Positions 39,901-47,611 of a DNA stretch of 55,440 nucleotides are shown here, piece after piece (within the stretch, counting starts at the first letter, position 1; every line of letters begins with the position of its first letter). This DNA comes from a virus: positions 1 to 55,440 of IMG/VR virus record IMGVR_UViG_3300021085_001393; one strand, 5' to 3'. Under the pieces are notes generated by a model, which did no database searches, was not told the origin of the DNA, and worked only from the letters and a program-made list of their open reading frames with translations. A program made the translations under genes and the position numbers.

Positions 39901-40716
39901 TTATCCCATCATATCGAGAACTGGCATTTCAAAATTCAGTCTCGATTCTTCTTCTAATCTTGTAATTTCTTCTTGCGCTTCAGTCTTCATCTGAGTAGCG
40001 TCTAGTGTGACTCCGCCTGGCAGTTGAATACCCGAGAACTTAGATAAGTTTTCACCCCACTGATACTTAACTAAAGCGGTACAATACTTCTTCAACCACA
40101 TATCGTTATAGATATCAGTCATGTCTGTTGGGTCTAATTTTCTATAACACTCGATGATAATGTACTCACCTACGTTAAATTTTTCAACACTATAGTCTAG
40201 ATACAATCTATTTGAGTGTGACTTGTATCTGATTGGAACTTGTCCAACTAGAATATCATTCATCATAGATAGATGCGACTGTACTTGAGCATAGTATAAA
40301 ACACTAGTTGATGTTAAATCCCATAAATCATTGAGTCTTAACTGATACTGGATATCAAACATACTCGATGACGTGCCTGAACTGAATGGGAATACTTGTA
40401 TTACACTTAACACATGTTCGGGTAGTGTTATGTAACTATTACTCTCTAAGTACGTCTGATTTGATACAGCTTGTGTACCAGTTGTAGCTGCGTTATGTGT
40501 TGCATTCGTTTTAAATGAGTCGATATCGTTTTGGGTTAGTTGGTGTTTTAGATATGTTTTAATTGCACCATCGTAATGGTACTCTCTGAAATACTGAAGA
40601 CCCTCATCGATTCTATCATCGAATTGGTCATCATCAACGTTAACCTCTAGTACAGGAGCTCCGAGTTTTCTTTTTATATACTCTTTTAAAGATGCTTTTG
40701 AATTTGGTTCTGCCAT
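39901..40716 (-). CDS. 13: Neck protein gp13
   Basis: 271 aa (T4 gp13 is 309). SLKEYIKRKLGAPVLEVNVD, then DDQFDDRIDEGLQYFREYHYDG and YNDMWLKKYCTALVKYQWGENLSKF are the typical gp13 segments. First gene of the late neck-tail-head operon. Confidence 0.94.
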   Translation of the reverse strand: MAEPNSKASLKEYIKRKLGAPVLEVNVDDDQFDDRIDEGLQYFREYHYDGAIKTYLKHQLTQNDIDSFKTNATHNAATTGTQAVSNQTYLESNSYITLPEHVLSVIQVFPFSSGTSSSMFDIQYQLRLNDLWDLTSTSVLYYAQVQSHLSMMNDILVGQVPIRYKSHSNRLYLDYSVEKFNVGEYIIIECYRKLDPTDMTDIYNDMWLKKYCTALVKYQWGENLSKFSGIQLPGGVTLDATQMKTEAQEEITRLEEESRLNFEMPVLDMMG

Positions 40717-40747
40717 GTTTTAAATCCGTAGTATTTGTGTCTACTAC

Positions 40748-40755
40748 TATTTATA
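40748..40755 (-). promoter_or_regulatory. T4-type late promoter TATAAATA before gene 13
   Basis: Perfect TATAAATA on the minus strand, 31 nt before the gene 13 ATG. Confidence 0.75.
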
Positions 40756-40767
40756 ACAGTTGAGAAC

Positions 40768-41028
40768 CTATTCTTGGAAGTAAGTTTTAGAAACTACTCT
40801 ATCTAGTTTAGAATCTAGTTTATCCATCTTGTCGATAATTCTCTGAAACTCTGTTTCTATTTGGTCTCTTGTGACATATTCACGGGCTATTTCTTCCCTA
40901 GTTTTATTAACCAAAATGTCTATACGTTTTTGTTCAGATAAGATTGTTCTAACAAGGAATCCCATAGGTAGGACAACAAGTGTTAGAAATATATTCCAAA
41001 GTACGCCTGGTGAGATAGCAATTTCCAT
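40768..41028 (-). CDS. Single-pass membrane protein with coiled coil, leaderless late gene
   Basis: 86 aa from ATG 41028 (MEIAISPGVLWNIFLTLVVLPMG split after a transmembrane helix at about 8-28), followed by a charged coiled coil (RIDILVNKTREEIAREYVTR and FQRIIDKMDKLDSKLDRVV). CCTAAATA lies 5 nt before this ATG, favouring it over the frame-opening start at 41118, which lies inside the upstream gene. Built like spanin or holin-associated proteins, but no family is recognised. Confidence 0.65.
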   Translation of the reverse strand: MEIAISPGVLWNIFLTLVVLPMGFLVRTILSEQKRIDILVNKTREEIAREYVTRDQIETEFQRIIDKMDKLDSKLDRVVSKTYFQE

Positions 41029-41033
41029 ACACT

Positions 41034-41041
41034 TATTTAGG
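41034..41041 (-). promoter_or_regulatory. Late-type promoter CCTAAATA, 5 nt before ATG 41028
   Basis: CCTAAATA-AGTGT-ATGG on the minus strand, in the 25-bp gap after the 41054 gene. Confidence 0.55.
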
Positions 41042-41053
41042 AAAGAATGTTTG

Positions 41054-41797
41054 TTATCCTTGTTGATTTTCCCAATCAATAGGTTCATATTGGTACTTTT
41101 GTAACATACCGTTTTCATCTAAACCAAATGTATTCTCATCGGGATGCCAACCTGTAGCGAAATTGTTTCTATAAGCTTCAACATCATTAATTTGAAATGC
41201 TGAATTGAATGATATTGAATATCTGTCCTTGTCTGTCAAGTTTGGTGCTACCATATGCATCATACCACTAGGGAATAAAATCAATTCTCCTGTTTTTGGT
41301 TTGAAGTCCCATGACTCTTGGTGTCTATTGGAATTTGGCATATCAGAAACAACTTTAGGGTCTGTATTGATAGCAACAAAATCTCCTTCATCACCATCAG
41401 CATGGATATAGAAGACGCCACTATACCAACAACCATTATGTAAGTGTGGTCTGTTCCATGCAGTTTTATCATTTATATTTGCCCAACAGTTACCCATTTG
41501 AAATGCTGTCTTTGTTGGGTCAACCCCAAAGTAATTCCAAACCTCTTGGTAGAATACTGTACTAATTCGATTCATTAATTTTTGGAACGTTGGATTATTG
41601 TCTACACCATCGTTAGACTGCCATCCAGTATAAGCATTTGAAACTTGTCTACCAACACCATCACGTCTACGCATAGCATCCATCTCATCTTTCAACATTT
41701 TCATGTATTCATCATCTAGAACGAGCTCATCTCCCATCTGTGTTGGGCATGTCATGTTTCTTTGAAAGATGACGGTTGGGAATAAATATCTAATCAT
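41054..41797 (-). CDS. TIGR02466-like 2OG-Fe(II) oxygenase
   Basis: 247 aa. MIRYLFPTVIFQRNM start, then NRPHLHNGCWYSGVFYIHAD (HxH/Asp ligands), GELILFPSGMMHMVAPN (distal His) and DRYSISFNSAF (Arg). This matches the putative 2OG-Fe(II) family TIGR02466 seen in marine phages. Start overlaps the previous stop. Substrate unknown. Confidence 0.82.
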   Translation of the reverse strand: MIRYLFPTVIFQRNMTCPTQMGDELVLDDEYMKMLKDEMDAMRRRDGVGRQVSNAYTGWQSNDGVDNNPTFQKLMNRISTVFYQEVWNYFGVDPTKTAFQMGNCWANINDKTAWNRPHLHNGCWYSGVFYIHADGDEGDFVAINTDPKVVSDMPNSNRHQESWDFKPKTGELILFPSGMMHMVAPNLTDKDRYSISFNSAFQINDVEAYRNNFATGWHPDENTFGLDENGMLQKYQYEPIDWENQQG

Positions 41798-42701
41798 TAA
41801 AGTTTAACTCCAGTTGAACCTCAGTAGGTTCTTGTTCTTCACTTACGTGCATAGGGCATTCGGGTGGGGGATTATCATTTTTAAATAGTCTAGCTTTAGG
41901 TACCCAATAACCCTTATTTCTATACGGGCCCAAATCTCTAATACCATCCTTCCCTTCAAATGGCGCTTTATGACCCCATTCTTGCATTGATAAAACCTTC
42001 TCAGTAGAAGGGTCATGTGGGTCTATTTTATACCCTCTTCCTTTAGTTTCTTGCCAGTGTTCATGTGATTTTATTTCAAATGAAGCATGCCACTCTTCTC
42101 TCTTAAACGGTATAATCTGACAAAGAGGGGTTCCTTTTGGTATAACAAATGAATGGTCGACTTTAGGATAAAAAATTATCTGTGCATTGTCTAGACCAAC
42201 ATTAAATGTATCAGTATCAATAATACCCTGCCAACATGCAAAGTATTTATTCTGAAATAAGAATGGGTCTAAGTAGAAGCATGAATAGCCAGGCGGGGTT
42301 TTTATGTTCCACGGATTTCTGAATTTAAATGCATCTTTTATAGGAGCTTTACCGTCACCACTACCATAGTATTCAAAAGATTCTCTAACTTGTTCTTTAG
42401 GATGGGACTGTGAATGGGTTGAAGCATCCTTACCATCCCAAGTAAATACTTTATTGGTGCCACTATCATTGATTCCTTCACCATTTATAACATGAATGTC
42501 TCTATTAGCAACAATAATCCATCCGCTCTTTAACCAATCATCCATTGCTGGACAAGCACGAATAGTTTGTTGTTGTCTACCTTGAGTAAACTCCGCTACC
42601 TTAGTTTTCTTCCACCACTCGGGTAAAATACTCTTTGCTAATACTGGTTTAAAATCAGCGAGGGTCTCTGAGCTGTAACTGTGAAATTCTATCATTGGCA
42701 T
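41790..42701 (-). CDS. Conserved hypothetical protein, 303 aa (possibly DUF6065-like)
   Basis: From ATG 42701 (MPMIEFHSYSSETLADFKPV), preceded by GGAG. FKPVLAKSILPEWWKKTKVA, TIRACPAMDDWLKSGWIIVA, FKFRNPWNIKTPPGYSCFYL and FVIPKGTPLCQIIPFKRE suggest a beta-sandwich related to phage/bacterial DUF6065-type proteins; I am not certain. The PxGxxLxQxxPF pattern is also reminiscent of dUTPase-like beta barrels. Overlaps the upstream oxygenase by 47 nt. Confidence 0.68.
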   Translation of the reverse strand: MPMIEFHSYSSETLADFKPVLAKSILPEWWKKTKVAEFTQGRQQQTIRACPAMDDWLKSGWIIVANRDIHVINGEGINDSGTNKVFTWDGKDASTHSQSHPKEQVRESFEYYGSGDGKAPIKDAFKFRNPWNIKTPPGYSCFYLDPFLFQNKYFACWQGIIDTDTFNVGLDNAQIIFYPKVDHSFVIPKGTPLCQIIPFKREEWHASFEIKSHEHWQETKGRGYKIDPHDPSTEKVLSMQEWGHKAPFEGKDGIRDLGPYRNKGYWVPKARLFKNDNPPPECPMHVSEEQEPTEVQLELNFND

Positions 42702-43506
42702 GATATTCTTCTCCTTCATGTGTAAGTGATACTTCATCACCTCTTAATACTATAGAACGTCTGTCCATGTATCGTGCTTTTGTTGTAGGTGCATCTGCAC
42801 CATGTGGAATTCTTCCGTCAAACATCAGCAATCTGTTTGGTTTATATTCTACAGAAGCAACTTGGTGATTCTTGACGTGGTCTGCTCTCCCATCAAGTCC
42901 AAATTGCATAGTATCATAAATTCTTAAATCTCCACCCCATGATGGATACCATACAGGACTGCAATAATATAGAAACGATATATTCCAATCTTCATCTTGA
43001 GCACAATCAGAATGTGTTGTCCCATCTAGTCCCTGTGTTTGAGAGTTCAATCCCATGTATTGAAATTTCTCCCATTTAAATCCAAATTCAGTTCTTAGTC
43101 TGCTATCTATATATCTAGCAAACATGGCATTCAATGGGTCTGACCCCCTCTCAGGAACCAAATTACCTTTACCTAGTGAACCATCCTCTTCAAATGCTCC
43201 TCTAAAGTAAGTTGCACCCCAAAAACTATGATGGGGAAATCCAGTAGCGCTACCGCTCTGAACTTCATTTGTTTTAGACCATTCACTATAAGTCCTTAGA
43301 TGGACATTTGCATAGTGATGAAATAAATCAACACTGAGCCAATCATCCAATACATAGATATCTTGTAAAGGTAGGTCTTGAATTTTAAAAGGTTTATCAA
43401 TATGAACAACCTTTGGATTTAGATTAACCGCCAATTTTTGTATCCCGTTGAGGTGAGAAATTTTCTGTTTCGGGAATTGCTTGTGGTTGTGGTAGTTGTT
43501 CCACAT
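42655..43506 (-). CDS. 2OG-Fe(II) oxygenase with uncertain start
   Basis: Up to 283 aa. Ligands: GTTHSDCAQDEDWNI (HxD), GRIPHGADAP (distal His), and Arg in MDRRSIVLRGDE. IYVLDDWLSVDLFHHYANVH begins the fold. The ATG at 43506 has no Shine-Dalgarno and overlaps the upstream gene by 83 nt; a TTG near 43434 would avoid most of this. Third oxygenase-type gene in this block. Confidence 0.78.
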   Translation of the reverse strand: MWNNYHNHKQFPKQKISHLNGIQKLAVNLNPKVVHIDKPFKIQDLPLQDIYVLDDWLSVDLFHHYANVHLRTYSEWSKTNEVQSGSATGFPHHSFWGATYFRGAFEEDGSLGKGNLVPERGSDPLNAMFARYIDSRLRTEFGFKWEKFQYMGLNSQTQGLDGTTHSDCAQDEDWNISFLYYCSPVWYPSWGGDLRIYDTMQFGLDGRADHVKNHQVASVEYKPNRLLMFDGRIPHGADAPTTKARYMDRRSIVLRGDEVSLTHEGEEYHANDRISQLQLRDPR

Positions 43507-44014
43507 AACTAGTAAAATCTCTAAGAGTATCTTCTCTAGTTGCTACAATCTCATTCATAACTTGGTCAAAGATGTGCCATAATGCATCAGCATACTCCAT
43601 AACACGTCTAGCATTAGACCTGTAAGGATGGTTGGAACCTTCTCTACCAACATAGCCAACCTCTGCCAAATCAGAAAAATTAAATCCGTTAGCACATGCT
43701 TCAACATTCTTATTACACATATAAGCTAGTTGTTCAATGTATTGACTGTTTAAAGTGACACCCATAGGTGGTTCTGAATTTTTAATGTAAGTTTCGACAG
43801 CGTCTTTTTCATCTGCATTTAAGGGAATTTGTTCTTGGTCTTGGAACTCTTTTTGAACATCCCAGTTAAGAATCTTAAGTTCTTCTTCAGCGTAGACTAG
43901 AACATCATAATCAAATCCCAATTCGGGTTTGTCGACATTTTCAAACTTATAATGCAAACCATTAGGTTTGGTAATCATAAGTTCATTGTTTTCTGTGTAA
44001 ATTAGTGCATTCAT
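43424..44014 (-). CDS. Hypothetical protein, 196 aa
   Basis: MNALIYTENNELMITKPNGLHYKF split by a beta-rich start, then an acidic middle (EEELKILNWDVQKEFQDQEQ) and helical C-terminal half (YADALWHIFDQVMNEIVATR) ending PQRDTKIGG. AGGA precedes the ATG. Possibly virion-associated given neighbours, but no domain is recognised. Confidence 0.65.
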   Translation of the reverse strand: MNALIYTENNELMITKPNGLHYKFENVDKPELGFDYDVLVYAEEELKILNWDVQKEFQDQEQIPLNADEKDAVETYIKNSEPPMGVTLNSQYIEQLAYMCNKNVEACANGFNFSDLAEVGYVGREGSNHPYRSNARRVMEYADALWHIFDQVMNEIVATREDTLRDFTSYVEQLPQPQAIPETENFSPQRDTKIGG

Positions 44015-44052
44015 AATATATCCTTTTTCTCCATTATATCATAAGATTGTTA

Positions 44053-45648
44053 TCACAACAAGCTGTTTTTAACTTTGTTGTAGTGTTCTAAATTATTTAT
44101 GTGTTCTGTATCCATCCCATTTATCCATGGCCCACCTCTTGTATAGTGAACAGCAGAGAAATCCCACTTAACCTCGGGGTCATCATATCCCTCAACGAAC
44201 ACATACTTCTCGGGGATGGGAGCAATCTTATCAGTCCATTCGAATTGATGCAATTGGGCACCTGTCCAAGTGTTAACCACTTCGGGTGTTAACTTCTTAC
44301 AGTCGGGATGACTGTTATTGAAGAACATCATAGATGACCATAGTTTACATGGATAATCTATATTAACTTCTCCATCAAACTTGGTTTCATCATGTTTAAT
44401 TTGCGGATACTTGATACATGCTACTGCATCATCTTGACCTAGGTAATAGAACATCGGCATAGGGTTTTTATTAAAGATGAAGTCATCATCTACAAACATA
44501 CTAAACCCTTCATAGTTCTCAAGATACGGTATTAAGAATCTACTGTATGTAAACTCAGTAGATTGATTTGCATACTCTCTAGTGTACTCGGGTATCTTTG
44601 AAATGTCAAGTATTTTAATTTCTGGCGTAAACCTAGTGTAATCAACAAATCTCCCACCACCAACACTTCTCTTCACTGCATCTAATATAGATTGCTTGGA
44701 GTACAACTCTAGATTATTGTGTCTAGGGTCATAACCAATATAAATTGTTAGAGGTTTTCCAGCAGAAAGTTCTGTAAACTTCTTACTATGTTTCCAAACT
44801 TCTCTTCTAAATTCTATATTGGAATGGTCGGATTGGTATTCAAGTGTACCATTAGTAAATATAACACTCAAGTTTTTATGATTGCATTTTGTATTACCAT
44901 TGAGGATGGTTTCTTTCCAGTAATCCAAAGAATCGTCTATGGACATTGATGGAATGTCGGGGAATGTATCTTGGAAATCCCATATCAAAAGTTCATGTGT
45001 TGGGTCTTCCATCTCTTCAAATACACCTGAACGTACACTGCCTGGATGTATCATAAGTTGTGTGAAATTACCACCGTTAGGAGATTGAGTATATCCTTGA
45101 ATAGGAGCCCACAATCCCTCCTCTCTAATACTTTGTGTAATCCAATGAGCTTTCGCACTATGATAATACATTGAATTCATAGATATGTTAAAATCTTCTT
45201 GATGAAAGTCACGTGGGTCGGTTGCTTCACCACAGTAGTCTTTAATTTCTTTTATTTCATCATCAACAGTAGCAACTTGGAATTTTGTTGTTATATTTTT
45301 TTCACCTTCGGGTTGGATTCCTGAAGTGTAAATATCTGGCATGAATTTGTGATATGCATTACACTGAAATTGTAATCCATTAAAGGTCGTAATCTCTTTC
45401 TGTCTTCTCAGTGTATCAAGGTCTGACCACTTAAGAAGTCGTAGGGGAGGCATAACATTATCAAAAAAATATGATAAGACTTTATAGAACTCGCTGTCTT
45501 TATCAATCTCATCAATATTAGTAGACCCTAAATGATATTGGGGTAATAGATGCCTCTGAGCATGACCATAAGTTTTGAGTTCTTCAGTTGGTATAGGGGT
45601 TTCTTCTAATTTTAGAAGTAGTGCATCAAGTGTTGTTATTTTTTCCAT
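44053..45648 (-). CDS. GT-A type glycosyltransferase, two-part protein
   Basis: 531 aa. The C-terminal half is a GT8-like domain: LTIYIGYDPRHNNLELYSKQ, SRFLIPYLENYEGFSMFVDD with the DDD (DxD) metal motif, and SAVHYTRGGPWINGM at the end. The N-terminal 270 residues (DFHQEDFNISMNSMYYHSAK, MIHPGSVRSGVF) form a separate domain I do not recognise. May glycosylate virion or host surface components; the tail-fibre and repeat genes begin just upstream. Confidence 0.8.
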   Translation of the reverse strand: MEKITTLDALLLKLEETPIPTEELKTYGHAQRHLLPQYHLGSTNIDEIDKDSEFYKVLSYFFDNVMPPLRLLKWSDLDTLRRQKEITTFNGLQFQCNAYHKFMPDIYTSGIQPEGEKNITTKFQVATVDDEIKEIKDYCGEATDPRDFHQEDFNISMNSMYYHSAKAHWITQSIREEGLWAPIQGYTQSPNGGNFTQLMIHPGSVRSGVFEEMEDPTHELLIWDFQDTFPDIPSMSIDDSLDYWKETILNGNTKCNHKNLSVIFTNGTLEYQSDHSNIEFRREVWKHSKKFTELSAGKPLTIYIGYDPRHNNLELYSKQSILDAVKRSVGGGRFVDYTRFTPEIKILDISKIPEYTREYANQSTEFTYSRFLIPYLENYEGFSMFVDDDFIFNKNPMPMFYYLGQDDAVACIKYPQIKHDETKFDGEVNIDYPCKLWSSMMFFNNSHPDCKKLTPEVVNTWTGAQLHQFEWTDKIAPIPEKYVFVEGYDDPEVKWDFSAVHYTRGGPWINGMDTEHINNLEHYNKVKNSLL

Positions 45649-45679
45649 AAACTAAATTCCAGTAAATTGCTTCTACCAG

Positions 45680-45687
45680 TATTTAGT
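45680..45687 (-). promoter_or_regulatory. Late-type promoter ACTAAATA before the glycosyltransferase
   Basis: ACTAAATA on the minus strand, 31 nt before the ATG at 45648, which has GGAA upstream. Confidence 0.42.
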
Positions 45688-45696
45688 CGATGAAAA

Positions 45697-47328
45697 TTAA
45701 CTTATATCAGTAGCAGGCCACTGTTGTGACAAGTTACCATCCCAACGTATAACAGGTGACCTACCTTGTCTACTATATGTCGAAGGTTGTCTGTTCTGAT
45801 AAGTGAACGGTGTTCTACCTTGTCTACTATATGTTGAAGGTTGTCTGTGTTGATACGTGAAAGGAGTTTGTCCTTGTCGTGCATATGTGCCAGGTTGTCT
45901 GTTCTGATAAGTGAACGGTGTTCTACCCTGTCTAGCATAGGTGCCAGGTTGTCTTGCATTAGCAATATATGGTTGTTGACCATTCACTGGATTTCTATAC
46001 GTACTAGGTTGTCTAGCGTTAGCGATATATGGTTGTTGTCCATTCACTGGGTTTCTATACGTACTAGGTTGTCTGTTCTGATACGTAAATGGCGTTTGAC
46101 CCTGTCTAGCATATGTGCCAGGTTGTCTATTTTGGTACGTAAATGGTGTTTGACCCTGTCTAGCATAAGTGCCAGGTTGTCTGTTCTGATACGTAAATGG
46201 TGTTCTACCAGTTCTCTGATATGTACTAGGTTGTCTGTTCTGATACGTAAATGGTATTTGATAACTTACAGGGTTTCCATAGATAGCAGGTTGTCTATTA
46301 CTATATGTAAATGGTACTTGATATCCTACAGGGTTTCTATATGTAAATGGAGACCTGTTTTGGTACGTAAATGGAGTTTGTCCGTTAACTGGGCTTCTAT
46401 ACGTACTAGGTTGTCTATTTTGGTACGTAAATGGATTTTGACCATTCACTGGGTTTCTATACGTACTAGGTTGTCTATTTTGGTACGTAAATGGATTTTG
46501 ACCATTCACTGGGTTTCTATACGTAAATGGTTGTCTATTTTGGTACGTAAATGGTGTTCTACCCTGTCTAGCATAGGTGCCAGGTTGTCTATTTTGGTAT
46601 GTGAACGGTGTTCTACCCTGTCTAGCATATGTACTAGGTTGTCTGTTCTGATAAGTGAACGGTGTTTGACTATTAGCAATATATGGATATGGTTGCTGAG
46701 CACTCGCAATATATGGTTGTTGACCGTTTACAGGGTTTCTATATGTGAATGGATTCCTTGCGTTAGCAATATATGGTTGCTGTGCTGATACTGGGTTTCT
46801 GTAACCAGCAGGTTGTCTAGCATTCGCAATATATGGTTGTTGTCCTGAAACAGGGTTTCTGTAACCAGCAGGTTGTCTAGCATTGGCAATATAAGGCGTT
46901 TGAGCATTTACAGGGTTTCTATATGTAAATGGTTGTCTATTATTGTAAGTAAATGGCACACGATAACTTACAGGGTTTCTATATGTAAATGGAGACCTGT
47001 TTTGGTATGTGAACGGAACCCTATATGTGAATGGGTTACGATACGTACTAGGTTGTCTAGCATTCGCAATGTATGGAACCCTATATGTGAATGGGTTACG
47101 ATACGTACTAGGTTGTCTTGCGTTAGCAATATAAGGCACACGATACGTAAATGGATTACGATACGTACTAGGTTGTCTAGCACTCGCAATATAAGGCACA
47201 CGATACGTAAATGGGTTCCTATAGGTGCCAGGCTGTCTTGCGTTAGCAATATAAGGCACACGATACGATGCGCTGTACGTGAACGGTTGTTGTGCAATGG
47301 ATGGAACCTGATAACTGCCTTGTGCCAT
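45697..47328 (-). CDS. Large Tyr/Pro/Gln/Asn repeat protein 1
   Basis: 543 aa, almost entirely degenerate tandem repeats of about 18-20 residues built from interchangeable half-units: PYIANARQ, PFTYQNRQ, PSTYRNPVNGQ, PGTYARQGR and PFTYRVP. Each half-unit has Pro-aromatic-x-Tyr/Ala and ends in Gln or Arg before Pro. Only a short non-repeat start (MAQGSYQVPSIAQQ) and end (SPVIRWDGNLSQQWPATDIS) are present. The end may be a folded cap. No transmembrane segment or Cys. Position among tail-fibre genes suggests a virion fibre, adhesin or surface-coating protein. I know no described family with this repeat. Confidence 0.8.
   Translation of the reverse strand: MAQGSYQVPSIAQQPFTYSASYRVPYIANARQPGTYRNPFTYRVPYIASARQPSTYRNPFTYRVPYIANARQPSTYRNPFTYRVPYIANARQPSTYRNPFTYRVPFTYQNRSPFTYRNPVSYRVPFTYNNRQPFTYRNPVNAQTPYIANARQPAGYRNPVSGQQPYIANARQPAGYRNPVSAQQPYIANARNPFTYRNPVNGQQPYIASAQQPYPYIANSQTPFTYQNRQPSTYARQGRTPFTYQNRQPGTYARQGRTPFTYQNRQPFTYRNPVNGQNPFTYQNRQPSTYRNPVNGQNPFTYQNRQPSTYRSPVNGQTPFTYQNRSPFTYRNPVGYQVPFTYSNRQPAIYGNPVSYQIPFTYQNRQPSTYQRTGRTPFTYQNRQPGTYARQGQTPFTYQNRQPGTYARQGQTPFTYQNRQPSTYRNPVNGQQPYIANARQPSTYRNPVNGQQPYIANARQPGTYARQGRTPFTYQNRQPGTYARQGQTPFTYQHRQPSTYSRQGRTPFTYQNRQPSTYSRQGRSPVIRWDGNLSQQWPATDIS
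45750..47310 (-). repeat. Degenerate 54-60 bp tandem repeats in repeat protein 1
   Basis: Units of 54 or 60 bp encode the 18-20 aa repeats. Neighbouring copies at 46381-46440 and 46441-46500 are nearly identical over the full 60 bp, while others differ at synonymous sites, pointing to repeated expansion and exchange under protein-level constraint. Confidence 0.9.
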
Positions 47329-47339
47329 GTCTTTTCCTA

Positions 47340-47600
47340 TTAATCCCTTAGTTCACTTGGGTTCAGAGGGTTTTGGTAATACTTCTGCCAAGCCCAAACT
47401 TCCAAGTTGTTAGCAATACAAGCATCGATATCCGCCTCAGCTTGTGCTAAGTCCGTATTTTCTCCTACTGTGTATGCTGCTTTAAATCCTGTTTGTGTAC
47501 AAGTTACATCTCCGTCAATATCAGAAAATACAAAATCTTTATTTAAAGCAGTTTCAGTACTTCCATCGGGGTTTGTTATTGTTGTTTCATATAATGCCAT
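47340..47600 (-). CDS. Small protein between the two repeat genes, 86 aa
   Basis: MALYETTITNPDGSTETALN, then acidic beta-rich sequence, AQAEADIDACIANNLEVWAW and QKYYQNPLNPSELRD. Not repetitive, unlike its neighbours, and spaced 11 bp from each. Could be a chaperone or capping protein for the repeat proteins (inference from position). Confidence 0.65.
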   Translation of the reverse strand: MALYETTITNPDGSTETALNKDFVFSDIDGDVTCTQTGFKAAYTVGENTDLAQAEADIDACIANNLEVWAWQKYYQNPLNPSELRD

Positions 47601-47611
47601 ATTTCTAATTC

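Noticed and set aside
45841-47343. Long plus-strand reading frames opposite repeat protein 1 (also 48539-49684 opposite repeat protein 2)
   Set aside because: They are antisense shadows of a repetitive coding sequence: the repeat keeps stops out of other frames. They lack start signals and their products are themselves low-complexity.
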